From: Cristatella mucedo | Lineage: Eukaryota > Bryozoa > Phylactolaemata > Cristatellidae | NCBI GenBank assembly: GCA_009760855.2 | Contig: WPIO01000341.1 | Span: 1-64,000, forward strand | Direction: 5' to 3' | DNA: 64,000 nt | Shown: positions 25,390-37,917 of the stretch, in pieces | Numbering within the stretch: position 1 is the first letter of the stretch | How the letters are laid out: every line of letters begins with the position of its first letter | The notes under the pieces: generated by a model | Databases searched by the model: none | What the model was told of the DNA's origin: nothing | Seen by the model: only the letters and a program-made list of their open reading frames with translations | Program-made: the position numbers and the translations under genes

Positions 25390-26765
25390 TAACAGTATTT
25401 CCGATGGAAAGTGCAACCATCACCATATCACAACACAAAGTTCTTCTAGAGCGCCTCTCATCTCGCCTGGGCATCACTAGCACTACTCTGCAATGGTTCA
25501 AGTCCTATTTCAGTTGTAGACTCCAGAGTATTTACGTTAATGGACAAAGATCATCTGAGGTACCTCTGAAATATGGGGTACCTCAGGGCTTTGTGCTACG
25601 ATCGGTTCTTTTCACGGTTTAAACTCTCCCTCTTGCTGATGTGATTGCCGAGCACAAACGAGGCTTTCACTTCTATGCAGATGACACTCAGTTGTACCTT
25701 TGCTTTGCACCCTCCCAGCCTTCGAGCATCTCAAATTCTCTGAACTCACTTGGTGCATGGATTGATGACATCTGCACATGGATGGCAGCAAATTTTCTAA
25801 AACTAAAAGTCAATAAAGACTAACTTACCAGTTATTAGCGAACCCAGTCTGATTCAGAAATCGCAAAGGGTGAAGTTCAAAATTAGCTCTGCCAGCATAT
25901 CTCTTGTTGAATCAGCTCAAAATCTAGGAGTTTTGTTTCAAACAGACCTCTCGTTAGACGACCACATCAGCTCCATAATAAAATCTGCCTACTTTCAGCT
26001 ATATGACATTGATCAAGTACAAGCTTGTTTAGAGAAGGATACCAAGTGTAAGTTCGTCCATGCATTCGTGGCCTCCCGTTTCGACTTCAGCAACTCACTG
26101 CTTAGTGGCCTACCGGCATGTGCTCTTAGGCGATTGTAGCTAGTGCAAAAGTCTGCAGCTAGGCTGGTCTGTCGTGAGCGTCACAGTTACCACATCACAC
26201 CACTTCCCGCCGACCTGCACTGGCTCCCAGTCAAGCAATGAATCGACTTCAAGTTATTGTCGCTCATTGTTAGGTCACTTAATTCTTTGGCTCCAACCTA
26301 TCTCTCAGACCTACTCCCCCACCAGGCTAAGCATCGTACCAAATGCTTTTCGGAGTCCAACAGTTACCGATACTTCGTATGAACCTCAAATTCTTTGGAA
26401 ACCATGGATTTAATTCATTTTCTCCCAAATCCTGGAACTCCCTCCCGACTTACTTCGGAAGATCCACTGACCTGACCTCATTTGAAATAAACTTGAAAAC
26501 AGCCCTGTTTAGGACCGCATTTACTGGGTCCCTCTGATTCGTCCTTTATGTGCTTATGCGTGCTGACACTGTGCATGCTGCCACTAACCACATTTGCATG
26601 CTGACCCTCTGCTTGTCAACGCTAACCATGTTATTCACGTTGTTTGTTTTTCAAGCATGATATTACTCACCATTCAATTGCATTTCCCTTTGCAGCAAAT
26701 GTTAAGCGCCTAGTAAGAGATTGAGTTCTCTGAGGGCGCTTTATCAAGTGCAATATTATTATTGT
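25390..26765 (+). mobile_element. CR1/L2-type LINE, copy B, 5'-truncated and broken
   Basis: It starts inside the RT domain (HKVLLERLSSRLGIT-type frame at 25,404) and runs to a full 3' UTR, terminal stem-loop and ATT tail. Frames at 25,404-25,622, 25,641-25,823 (with FYADD), 25,870-26,139 and 26,343-26,537 are separated by stops and shifts. It interrupts repeat RX. Confidence 0.9.
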
Positions 26766-27460
26766 TGTTTCTACCATAGTGCTGCAGATATCAGTGGTTG
26801 GCCCGTTGAAGCAGTTTCATTGACAAAGCTTTCGCGATGTAACAGAATAGTGAATCTCTTTTAAGCTGTGGACGTTTTATTTACTTTTTGCCAACTATCA
26901 ACGTAGGCAAAACTCTTGGGACACGATACTCTTAATGCCTAAATATTAAGTGCACAGAAACATTAAGGGGCAGAGCAACGACTGAGCACCATACCCATCA
27001 AACGTGATGATCTAGGCGATCAGTTGCTGCACATATAGATTGCATTTAGGCATGGCACAAAACAATGTAAAGCACCTGGAAAGAGATTGCGTTCTCCGAG
27101 TGCACTTCATCAAGTGCATTATTATCATTATTCCTATTTTCCCTTAGACCAACCTGTCGAGGCTAGCCGATGACTCGTCATTTGCTTGATACAGCAAGGC
27201 CACAAGCAGTGAATTCAAGCCTGATCTGGCCATTGAGAATGACATAAGCTAGCGATCGTTAACGTCATTAGGCTGTTTTGGGGTGTTCTGATACTCGGAT
27301 TCCGTGTCTCCGACGAAAAGCTTGTCTGCGATTAACTCGGCTTCCCACGTGATTTGTATCAGCCAGCCGGAGACTGGTCAGACTAGCAGTGGCAAACCAG
27401 ACTAGTGCTCCTGACAAGTAGCCCAAAAAACAACAAGACCTTCTTGCAATTAGCATTCTA
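26766..27460 (+). repeat. Unclassified long repeat RX, copy 1, right part
   Basis: It continues the RX alignment with 61,090-61,665 (for example GATCTAGGCGATCAGTTGCTGCA against GATCTGCAGCTGCAGGCTGCA). The end aligns with the arm sequence CCCACGTG...GCCAGCC...ACTGGTC...GGCA(A/G)(A/T) and with 34,385-34,490 (AACAACAAGACCTTCTT). A short LINE tail is embedded at 27,062-27,130. Confidence 0.6.
27062..27130 (+). mobile_element. LINE 3' tail fragment inside repeat RX
   Basis: It contains GTAAAGCACCTGGAAAGAG, a mutated second stem arm, then CATCAAGTGCATTATTATC. It is about 70 bp and consists of the terminal stem-loop alone. Confidence 0.8.
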
Positions 27461-27470
27461 CCCATAGTAA

Positions 27471-27835
27471 TTGCCATGTTAAACCATTTCTTGCCATCCT
27501 GCACAGTCTCTCAATTGAACATTTCATGGATTTTAAGGTTCCATCACTTACTTTTAGCTCCCTCTATTCCCTGGCTCCAGCCTACTTATCAGAATTACTA
27601 CGCTACCTGGATAATAATCGTGCAACCAGCTGTTCTGACTCGAATCAATTTGTCGTACCCCACACGAACCTAAAACTAGACCGTGCCTCTATTTCCCGCA
27701 CTCCCAAGCATTGAACTAACTTCAGACGCATGTCACAACATTCCTTGCATGCCGTGATTTAAAAAGAAGCTTGAAATCAACATGTTTATAGCAGCATGTT
27801 GTGGGGTTTTGTGACTCGTTTTTCGTAAACATATA
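27471..27835 (+). mobile_element. LINE C-terminal fragment, divergent family member
   Basis: The frame at 27,526-27,714 carries DFKVPSLTFSSLYSLAPAYLSE and a PHTNLK block of the CR1/L2 C-terminal region, but differs from the main family and lacks the family tail. It is degenerate. Confidence 0.65.
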
Positions 27836-27844
27836 CCTGCTTAA

Positions 27845-30512
27845 ACAACAGCCAGGTCCTCTCATTTATTGACTGTATGGAGAATTTCGATTTGGTCAAA
27901 CACGTTAATCATAACACCAACGTTGGAGGCCACATTCTACATCTCGTGATCACTAAGGATGTCCTCCCCACTATCTTTGTGGTATGCCCACTGACCCTCT
28001 CAGATCATTGTTTGTCTCGTTTACTGCTCATGCTCCCTTGTAATTAAAGGGTTGTGTTGAACTAGTCAAACGACGTAACTTACAAAGCATTGAAATAGAC
28101 AGGTTTTTGAAATCTGTTTGTGATGCAGGTCTTCTTGATCTGGATTTAGACCCTTGACATCGGTGCTATCCGTGCACGAATATCTGCTTCACCTCTACTG
28201 CTCAGCCTACCCTCTGATCTGTCATGATTTATAGATATTTACAACACGGCACAAGCTGACACGCTCGACGAGTTTGCTCATCTGACTAAGCACAATGTGC
28301 GCCCTCGTCCAGACAGTCTGTGATTTACAATAGACAATAAACTAGCTAGTTCTACTAAGCACAAGCTTGAAACAGCATACGAAATATCAGTGCTTACTGC
28401 CCATCTACAGCTTTATGAAGACTACTGTGGGTCGTACAAATCAATCCTAGCAACCAGGTCTAGCTTCTATAAAAAAAAATGTTGAATCACAGATGAGCAA
28501 TCCACAAATGCTGTTGTCGACGAGCCGCCATCTCCTCAACCACTCCCAGGTTAGCTCCTTACCTGATGATTCTTGTGATGATCTAGCCGATTGCTTCTCT
28601 AGATCCCTTGTGCAGAAGATGGAAAAGATCACGGAATCCTTCTCTGCGATGACAACATCCCCACTAGAAAGCGGTTCTCTGATTCCTGGCTGCACTGCAG
28701 TGTCTACATTTAGGCAGGTTACTGGTGATCTGGTACCACAGTTCGTATCTCAATCAAAGAAGACGACAAGTTCTCTTGGCCCTATTCCTACTGTCCTGCT
28801 CCTACTTGCATTGATCTGCCGCTGCCATGCATAACTAGCATCAATGAGATGTCGTTAGCCTCAGGTCAAACCCCAGCATTTCAAAAAAGCTGTAGCCAGG
28901 CCACTTCTCAAGAAAGCCACACTAGACTTAAAGCACTGGAGCCACTACCACCCAGTCTCCCTTCTACCATTCCTATCAAGGACACTGGAACAGGTCATAG
29001 CGGACTAGCTGAACTCATATATAGAAACTTCCAACCTTGCTAGTAAGTTCCAGTGTGGCTTTAGAGGTAACCACTCAACACAGTCAGGATTGCTTAGATT
29101 ATACAACGACTGACTTAGCAATTCAGCCGTGGGTAGAGCGTCTCTGCTTGTTCTTCTCGATCTTTCGGCAGCCTTAAATACTATCGATCGCAAAAGTCTT
29201 CTAGAGCCTCTCTCATTTTGCCTGAGCATCATGGCACTGCTCTGCAGTGGTTCACGTCCTATCTCAGTGCGAGTATTCAAAGTATTGACGTGAGTGAACA
29301 AAGTTTATCAGAGGTACCGTTGAAATATGGGGTACCTCAAGGCTCCGTGATAGGTACGGTTCTTTTCACGGTTTATACTCTCCTCTTGCTGATGAGATGG
29401 CCAAGCACAATCTAGGCTTTCACTTCTATGCGGATGACACTCAAATGTACCTTTGCTTTGATCCAACCTAGCCTTCGAGCACCTCTAACTCTCTCATATC
29501 ATTTTCTGCATGTATTGCTGAGATCAGCACGTGGGTAGCCACCAATTTCCTAAAACAAAACGATGATAAAACTAACTTACCAGTTATGGGCGAACCCAGT
29601 GTGATTCATTAATTGGAAAGGCTAGAGCTCAAAATTAGCTCTGCCAGCACATCTCCTGAAGAATCAGCTCAAAATCTTGGTGTCATGTTCCAAAGCGACC
29701 TCTCGTTAGACAACTACATTAGCTTCAAAGTCGAATCTGCCTACGTTTAGCTACATAACATTGCTCAAATTCGGGCTTTTTTAGATAAGGGTACTAAGTC
29801 TAAGTTGGTCCATGCATTCGTGACATCCTGTCTCAAATGCTGCAACTCACTGCTTAATAGTCTGCCGGCATGTGCGATTAGGCAATTACAGCTGGTGCCA
29901 AACTCTGCAGCTAGGCTTGTCTGCCGTGAGCATAGCAGTTGCCACATCATGCCACTTCTCGTCAACCTGCCGTGGCTACCAGTCAAGCAATGGATCAACT
30001 ACAAGGTTCGGTCGCTAATTTTTAGGTGACTGAATCCTTTGGCCCCAGACTACCTCTCAGATATACTCCCCCATCAGGTCAGGCGTCGTACCACTCGCTT
30101 TTCGGAATCCAACAGTCTAGAAATACCTCGTACAAACCTTAAATCCTTTGGAGACCATGCATTTATTTCGTATGCTCCCAAAGCCTGGAAATACCTCCCG
30201 ACTTGCTTCAGAACATCCCCTGACTTGACCAAACTTAAAAATATTAAAAACACACCTATTCAAGTAGCATTTCGTGGTTCCCTGTGATTCGTCCTTCATG
30301 TGCTTATGAATCCTGACACTGTGAATTCTGTCACTGACCCAATTCGCATGCTGACCCTATGCATGTTTCTCTTAACCATGGTATTCGTGTTGTTCGTTTA
30401 TCGATCGTGATATTACTTACCATTCAATTGCATTTCCCTTTGCCGCAAACGTAAAGCACATGTAAAGAGATTTAGTTCTCTGAGGGTGCTTTATCAAGTG
30501 CATTATTATTTA
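27845..30512 (+). mobile_element. CR1/L2-type LINE, copy C, long but defective
   Basis: It begins in the end of the endonuclease domain (HVNHNTNVGGHILHLVITKD, then a LSDH motif), passes through linker, RT (VPLKYGVPQGS and FYADD at 29,320-29,440) and the C-terminal domain, and ends with the 3' UTR, stem-loop (AAAGCACA...GGGTGCTTT) and ATTATTATT tail. The frames are broken many times; the longest is 28,493-28,834. Confidence 0.9.
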
Positions 30513-30534
30513 TTTTATAATTAGACTCGACTTG

Positions 30535-32485
30535 CAGCCTGGATACCCTCACTGATGCGATGAATACGACACTCAGGAATGGTCTTGACTAGCATGCTTC
30601 TTTTAATTCAATCTGCGTTCGAAGTCGTGTTAATTCCTTTCAACTTACACAAAATGATTGGCAGAGTTAAGTACAGGCATGAGCCATGTTTCAAGCAATT
30701 GGGGTCTGATGCAGATCTCGTCAATTTTGAAAACTTTCTTAAAGTTTACGCCAGAATGCTTACAAAAACCAGGGTTTATTTTTTCTTCGGAAAGCTGAAT
30801 TCCTGCCAGTCACAAAATTCAAAAAATAAACAGATTAATAAGACTGTAAATTATTTTATGGCCAATGCTATGAGGTCTGACTCCCCAAAGATTAAGGTCT
30901 CAGCCAAGATGTTTTCAGCATTGTTACCAAAGAAATTGCACACGTTTTTGCCTCCACTAAGGCCCCTCCAAATAAAGCAGTTGGGGTACCTCAAACTCTG
31001 ACCTTCCTTAGAATGTCCTCCGAGATTTTTGCATGGGATGTGGCTACCTTAATAATGTCTACGAAAAAGAGCCTGTCTCCTGAAGACCCTATACCTTTAT
31101 CTCTGTGGTCATCACTAGCTAAACAACTTAGCCCTACAACTCCTTCAAATCGACAATCGTTCGACCCGAACATAAAAAGCCTGGATTAGATACAGATGTC
31201 CTTGTAAACTAACGCCCAGTTTCCTTTCTTCCTTTCCTGTCAAAGATTCTTAAAAAAAATTCCTGCTAGGCAGCTCATTAAACATATTGAAAATAATGAA
31301 ATGTCAGTAACATTTCAATCAGTGTTCAAGAGGTAACACGCCACTGAAACTGCTCTCCTCTGTGTTAACAATGACATTCTACTTGGAAGGGACGACGAGA
31401 ATGTCACTGCCCTAGCTCTTCTAGATCTGTCTCCTGCCCTCAACACCTTTGATCACGATGTTCTGCTTGAACGATGAGAACAACGATCGATCTGACAGAC
31501 AAAGCAATGGCATGGTTTAACTCATTCTTGTCTGATTGCATTCAATCCGTGTCGTGTGAGGGTCAGGTCGCACACACGAGAATTGTCACCTGTGGAGTCC
31601 CTCAAGGGTCTGTACTCGGTCCCTTGCTGTTCTCCATTCATACACAACCTCTGGAGAAAGGTATTATTGCCTATGGAATAGGATGTCACTGTATGCTGAT
31701 GATCCTCAGTTGTATTTTTTTTCTCATTCTAACTATCTGAATCTAAGGAACCATTCGGCAGCAGCTGAGAAACTGAATGATTGCCTTACTGATGTGCAAT
31801 CCTTGATGTCGGAAAAATACTCGAGACTAATAGGCAATTAAATTAAGCTCTTCTCATAGAACACCCTAAGTATTTGGCTGGATTACAGCTTTTCGCCCTT
31901 CTAATAGGTAATGTAACGTATCTCCGTCAGTAACTCCACAAAGTCATAAAGACCATGTAGGTGTTACGCAGGAGAGTTTTGTATAGCCCACTCACAGCCT
32001 AAGCGGCTTTCGGTACGCATTCGGTAGTCAACAGATATCGTCTCACGCAACAAAGAGAAAGTGTTAAGCATAGCAGAGTTAGGAGAGCAGTTGAGGTAGT
32101 GAGTAGCATAGAAGTAGCAGTTCAGGACCGCTGAAAAAGATGTGCCATAGTCGGCAGTTGGAGAGTAGATGTCTGATACTATTCTGCTACCATCTCCACG
32201 TGCCCGAAATTTAGGTGTCGTTTTCGACAGCTGCCCCAGTTTTAAAAGCTTCCTTCAGAAGAAGGCTTCCTCAGCTAACCATCACGTCCGACCCATATCC
32301 AAGATTAGGAGCTGACTCCCACAGTTTGTTGTAAAGAATTTAACTAGCTCCTAATTTCCGTCTTGGCTTCATTACTGTAATTCTCTTTTGACTGGGCTGC
32401 CAAAAGAAAGCTATGAGGCCACTGCAGCTGACTTTGAATATGGCTGCGTGGCTTGTCTGCAAGTCTCAAAGGCTTGAGCATGTGC
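30535..32485 (+). mobile_element. Second CR1-like LINE family, degraded copy
   Basis: A linker-type open frame (30,579-31,001) precedes RT motifs of a different LINE family. These include LALLDLSPAL-like sequence near 31,410-31,450, then TCGVPQGSVLGPLLFSIHTQPL (31,474-31,740). A C-terminal block with RNLGVVFDS-like and [12 protein letters not shown] sequence follows at 32,200-32,420. Several frameshifts and stops are present. The copy is split by the 0.28-kb repeat at 31,905-32,172 and abuts LINE copy E. Confidence 0.75.
31905..32172 (+). repeat. Unclassified 0.28-kb repeat, copy 2 of 3
   Basis: It closely matches 62,668-62,950 (shared GTAACTCCACAAAGTCATAA, GCGGCTTTC, CAGGACCGCTGAAAAAGATG). 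It sits inside the second LINE family copy, whose RT and C-terminal parts lie on either side, so it is an insertion. Confidence 0.8.
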
Positions 32486-32496
32486 CTCCTGTGCTT

Positions 32497-34186
32497 ATAT
32501 AATAATAATAATAATGCGCTTGGTAAAACGCCCCAGGGAACTCAATCTCTGTCTAGGGGCTTTCCATTTGCTGCAAATGGAAATGCAATTGAATGGTATG
32601 TAAAATCATGCTTGAAAGACAAACAACATGAATAACATGGTTAGGGGTTACATGCACAGGGTCAGCATGCAAATGTGGTTAGTGGCAGCATGCACGGTGT
32701 CAGCATGCATAAGCACATCAAGGACGAATCATTGGGTTCCACTAAATAATGTCCTAAATAGGAGTGTTTTTAAGTTCCTTTTAACTGTCGTCAGTTCAAG
32801 GGATGTTCTGACACAGTTCGGGAGGGATTTCCGGGTTTTGGGAGCATACGAACAAAATGCACGGTCTCCAAAGGATTTAAGGTTTGTACGAGGTATTTGT
32901 AGACTGTTGGATCCAGAAAAGCTGATGATACGATGCCTGGCCTGATGGGGTAGTATATCATAGAGATAGGCTGGAGCCATAGAATGAAGGGACCTAAAAG
33001 TGAGCGACGAAACATTGAAGTCAATCCGTTGCTTGGCTGGTAGCCAGTGCAGGTCGGCGAGAATTGGAGTAATGTGGCAACTGCGACGCTCACGACAGAC
33101 AAGTCTAGCTGCCGAGTTTTGCACCAGCTGCAATCGCCTGTTTTCACATGCTGGTAGGCAAGCGAGCAGTGAGTTGCAGAAGTCGAGACTGGATGTCACG
33201 AATGCATTGACCAACTTGGACGTGGTATCCTTATCCAAACAAGCCCGAATTTTAGCAATGTTATGAAGCTGAAAATAGGCAGATTTGACTGTGCAGCAGA
33301 TATGGTCGTATAACGAGAGGTCGCTTTGGAATATGGCACCCAGATTTCGAGCTGATTCAACTGGAGATATGCTGGCAGATCCAATTTTGATCGTCAGCCT
33401 TTCCAATTTCTGAATCACACTGGGTTTGCCCATAACTGGGAAGTTAGTTTTATCGACGTTTAATTTTAGAAAATCTGCTGTCATCCATGCGATGATGTCA
33501 TCAATACATGCAGCAAGTGAGTTGAGAGAATTTGTCGTGCTCGAAGGCTGGGAGGGATCAAAGCAAAGGTACAACTGAGTGTCATCCGCATAAAAGTGAA
33601 AGCCTAGATTGTGCTTGGCAATTACATCAGCAAGAGGAAGAGTATAAACCGTGAAAAGAACCTGACCTAGCACGGAACCCTGAGGTACTTCATATTTCAG
33701 AGGTACCTTGGATGATCTTCGTCCATTCACGTCAATACTCTGGAGTCTCCCACTGAGATAGGACCAAAACCAGAACCTGAACTGCAGAGAAGTGCCAGTG
33801 ATGCCCAGGCTAAATAAGTGACGCTCTAGAAAAACCTTGATATCTTTCATAATTAAAGCTGCCAAAAGATTGAGGAAAACAAGCAGAGACACTTTACCCA
33901 TGTCTGCATTCCTAAGTAGGTCGTTGTATTCCCTAAGCAATGCTCACTCTGTGGAGTGATTAGCTCTAAAGCCAGACTGGAACTTACTAGCAAGGTGTGA
34001 GGTTGCGATATATGAGTTCAGCTGGTCTGCCACGACCCTTTTAAGTTTATTTGATAGGAATAGTAGAATGGAGAATGGAGAATGTAGTTTTTTCAGTTCC
34101 CTTGGTCTAGTCTCGCTTTCTTGAGAAGTGGCCTGACCACAGCTTTTTTGTAAGGTGCTGGGACATGACCCGAGGCTAATGACATA
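32497..34186 (-). mobile_element. CR1/L2-type LINE, copy E, RT and 3' part
   Basis: On the minus strand a 403-residue frame (32,729-33,940) covers most of RT, with VPQGSVLG and an intact FYADD box, and the full C-terminal domain. The 3' UTR, terminal stem-loop and AAT/ATT tail follow at 32,497-32,730. Upstream RT sequence continues to about 34,186 in broken frames. Confidence 0.9.
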
Positions 34187-34253
34187 TTACAGTGTAAGTA
34201 CTGCCCAGATACTCTGATTGTGTACTTCCTAAGCACAACTAACTGTAATAATA

Positions 34254-34384
34254 TAATTCATTTATATAGCGCCACAAGAGAACTTATTCTATATTCAGGC
34301 GCTTCACATATGCCTCGGGGCTCGAACCCACAACCTCAGTCAGACCTTAGTCGAAGCAAGCACCATAACCGCTACACCTAACTT
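34254..34384 (-). repeat. tRNA-derived SINE family 1, copy d
   Basis: Minus-strand element with B-box GGTTCGAGCCC near 34,319-34,329. Its 3' tail contains a perfect AGCGCC/GGCGCT pair (34,268-34,273 and 34,298-34,303) around AAGTTCTCTTG, then ATATAAATGAATTATATTATTA. This is the clearest tail for comparison with the LINE stem-loop. Confidence 0.9.
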
Positions 34385-35060
34385 TGCAAACCACATGCGT
34401 TTCTAGCGGACCGATCAGGTCGGACGTGCAGTGGCAAGCTCAGTTATGTTTCGGACTGCTAGCCCAATAGCAACAAGACCTTCTTTTACTATAGTATTCG
34501 ACTCTTTTGGAGAGCGTTCCTCCGGTATCATTTTTCCAGAGCTGTAATTCGGAGAGAAAAGGCATTAATGACTTTTTTAGGTGACTGGAGTCTGAAGATT
34601 ATACCATGCTGCTCTGCTAGGAAAGAAACCCTTTTTCTGCTCTGTGCTGTGTCGTTTTTCTCTGGATTAATTTTGGCTGCAGGCTCATTGTTTACTCTCT
34701 GTAAGATAGATTAAGTACAGGATGTCAACCAAGTTTAAGCCCGCTTTACTAAAGGAGTTGAAATACTGTATCTGGCCCAACTGAGAGGGCGGCCGCATAT
34801 GTTAGTGACGAGATCAGTCGCAGCAGTGTGTTGCCAGGAAATAGCAGAGTTTGAGAGCTGAACTGTATGCCATCCTGCAGCAGGAGATTCCACGTCTTAT
34901 ATAAAATTCAGAAAGTGCACAGCACAGCTTCACCCACTGAGCCACTCCTTCACCGGAGAGCAGTCGTTAAGCAAACATGGTGAAGCCACATTGTATTTGT
35001 GTAACCAGGACTGTTCAAAGCTCAGTGTAAAACGTAATAGAGAAGGCTAAATTTCTTTTC
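34385..35060 (+). repeat. Unclassified long repeat RX, copy 2
   Basis: Its start matches the RX arm at 61.6 kb (CACATGCGTTTCTAGC). Next, 34,480-34,745 aligns with 62,028-62,330 (GACTGGAGT(C/A)TGAAG, TGCAGGCTCAT, TCTGTA(A/G)GAT). Finally, 34,800-35,060 aligns with 63,520-63,790 (GCAGCAGT, ATAGCAGAG, GAAGCCAC(A/T)TTGTATTT). No coding frame recognised. Confidence 0.65.
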
Positions 35061-36499
35061 GTTTCGAACTCGGGCCATATTCACGAAAAGCTTCTGAGGA
35101 TTAATATCATTTTGATAAGATCCTCCAAACCTAAAGCAGCATCAGCGAACTAGTGACATCTCTGACTAATAGTGGAAGAAGAGCGACCTTCTCTGATACG
35201 ATGACGACGGTATGGAATCACTAACTGTGGAAGCTACGTTTTTCGAGAATTTTCTATACGACAGCAAAAGTCAAAGGGGACCCATAAATTCGAAGCCTTT
35301 TAGGAAGAATCGTTTAATCTTCACTAATTAAAAGAATGAATTCTTCCAGCCGGCGGTTAGTTCTGTTACAAGTTACGAGAAGAATTGGGAAGTAGCATCG
35401 CTTAACATGCAAAGATTCATCATCATCGGGTCATGTATACCGACACTTAGGCATTATTTGTAGCGATCCATGATTATTGTGATGACAGTGAAGTTCTGAG
35501 GGTGCAGTTTAGCGTAGATAAATTAATGATTAGAGATGAAATCTCAAGTTTTTTATCAAAACTATGAATTCTGATACTGAGAGTAAGAATAAGCAAAGCT
35601 TATTGCCTGGCCTTTTCAAAACCGTGGGGCAGAATCAGCTGGAGATTGAGGAAACGACAGTTGCAAAGTCAACCATGTGACGCATGGGTTGGTTAGCGTG
35701 CTGTGTGATTAATTGCCAGCAAATGAGTTGGTTAGCATATTTCGAGAGCTTGGGTGGGAGTAGCAGTTTGCTATGTAAAATAACATACATTCTCTTAAAG
35801 ATGGGCAGCTTCTTTCTTAAGTATCGTCAGAAATAAACTGGCTGACAGCTAATCGCATAGGCGTGTGTAAGTGTTCACCGAGTCTGGGTATACATTGCAA
35901 ACAGCAATGGAACGATAACTTCTTCTTGTAAGTGCCGAACACAATCTCAATACATCTATAAGATATATCCTACTAGCTCATTAACCATCTATCTCAAATA
36001 ATCAAGTGTAGTGGCAATTTCAATTGCATCTAACACAACTTATATATGGAGCCTGCCATAGCCAATGACTTAAATATAATTTTACCCTACAGTATATCCT
36101 TGGTTGGAGTAAGACCAACATTTGACCTAAAAGAATTCGCATGACTTATTTTATATCTAAAACATAATGTATGAAGATTTCCACAGGCATGTCCTAAGCA
36201 TAATGCTTATGCAAATCATACAGAAGTTAAAAAATACAGACCTTCATTAATATTTATTTGTTTATGGCATCTATTCAGTGCAGGCTTTTTTAAGTATTAG
36301 TCATAGGATAGTTGATTTGGATGGCTTGGCAACGATCCTTTATCCACTGAGAAATTTAAAATCTGAGAAAGTGCTCTACCAGGTTTGCTTTCATTACAGA
36401 GATAGGATTAAACTTTACAAATTCTTTGGATCACAAGAAAGTGTTCATCGATGCTATAATAAAAGCATTTAAGGAAAAAACAGCTGATTCATATTAATC
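35061..36499. other. Intergenic, no gene recognised
   Basis: No gene or known repeat supported. Confidence 0.5.
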
Positions 36500-37130
36500 T
36501 TAATAGTGCATGGGATGAAGTTCCCTCAGAGAACTCAATTTCTACCAACACGCGTCAAATTTGCTGAAAAGAAAGCTGGAATAAATTTTCAGTAGAAGAA
36601 CATTAAAGAAACAACAATGATAACAGTTTTAACACACACAGGATGAGCATGCATGTATGGTTAGTGGCATCAAGCACAGTGTCAGCATGCATAAGTACAT
36701 AAAGGTCCAATCACAAAGACCCACTAAATGTTGCCGTGAATAGGTGGGTTTTTAGTTTCTTTTTAAATGCAGTCAAGTCAGGAGATGTCGTGACTCAAGT
36801 CCAAAGTGCGTTCTAGACTTCGGGTTCATGTGAACTAAAGGTACAATCACTTAGGTTCTCGAGGATTTTATGTGGTACGTGTAAATGATCAGGTTCCAAA
36901 ATCGGGTGTTGAATGCTCAGCCTACTGTGGACTAGTTCTGACACGTAGCCTGGATCCAAAAAATGAAGGGGCCACAAAGCGAGTGACGAAACCTCAAATT
37001 CGATGAGCCGCATAACTGGGAGCCAGTGAGGAGCTGGCGGGAAATTTCCTGATATACTTAAGAGCTTCCCAGTTACAAACCGGAAGCTTGCATAAGTCAG
37101 GCTTTGCCTTACGTTCTAATCATCTCAACG
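36500..37130 (-). mobile_element. LINE 3' fragment, copy F (old)
   Basis: Minus-strand remnant: a mutated terminal stem region (GAGAACTCAATTTCTACC), 3' UTR blocks (GCATGCATGTATGGTTAGTG) and a C-terminal frame remnant (36,813-37,013). It is the most diverged main-family copy. Confidence 0.75.
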
Positions 37131-37917
37131 ATGTAAGTCTAGAAACTACTGCTCGCACCGTTTAAATCTGGTTACCAACTTGCTCATAGGGAGGTGTAAG
37201 CTTTCGGTATCAGTGCTTGACGTATTTCGCATCGGAGGCTCCTATTTCTACGAAACCTTTTTAGATGATTTTGAAACCTCAAAGCATTTCGTAGGAGCTA
37301 TATGCACATTCTATATGAATGCTTTAGGCTTACTGCATCAGTCAAAGCTTGGAGGCTGCAACCTGAATTTTAAAGCATTTTATGAAAACCTGCATTGCAA
37401 GCAAATATAAAAATGTCCACAGCATTGCTGCTCTACCTTTCATCTTGCAGCAGAAAAACTACAGCTTCGACAAAACCTCTTTTTAGAAGCGTAACTTATA
37501 AGAGACAGACTTGATCGGTCGCAGAAGTACTGAAGCAGGAATGGTAAACCAGTGTATTTAAATATAATGTCATTTAGTTCGCTGTGTTATAGCAGCCTCG
37601 ATTGCATGTGGAGCTATTAATCAACATTGACTATAGGCTTTCCGTTTGATGCGTGGCTCAGTAGCAATAATAGTGGTCTTTTGTCATGAACTTCACCTCT
37701 ACATGCTTTTAGATTTTGTTGCACAAGCCACTCTCTCTACCAATATTAGTAACAAATTTCTGAAATATTAAAAACATGCTAAAAGCCTGATTTTGGCTGG
37801 TGTACTCGTCCTAGCACTGACTTATAACTTGGTATGCTCCTACTAAGCTTCAATCTTAGCATTTTTTTAAATACAAGCGTTGAAGTAGTTCTGTGACTTA
37901 CTCAAGGGTAATTTCCT
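37131..37917. other. Intergenic, no gene recognised
   Basis: A 76-residue open stretch at 37,180-37,410 has no recognisable motif or splice context. Nothing else is supported. Confidence 0.4.
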
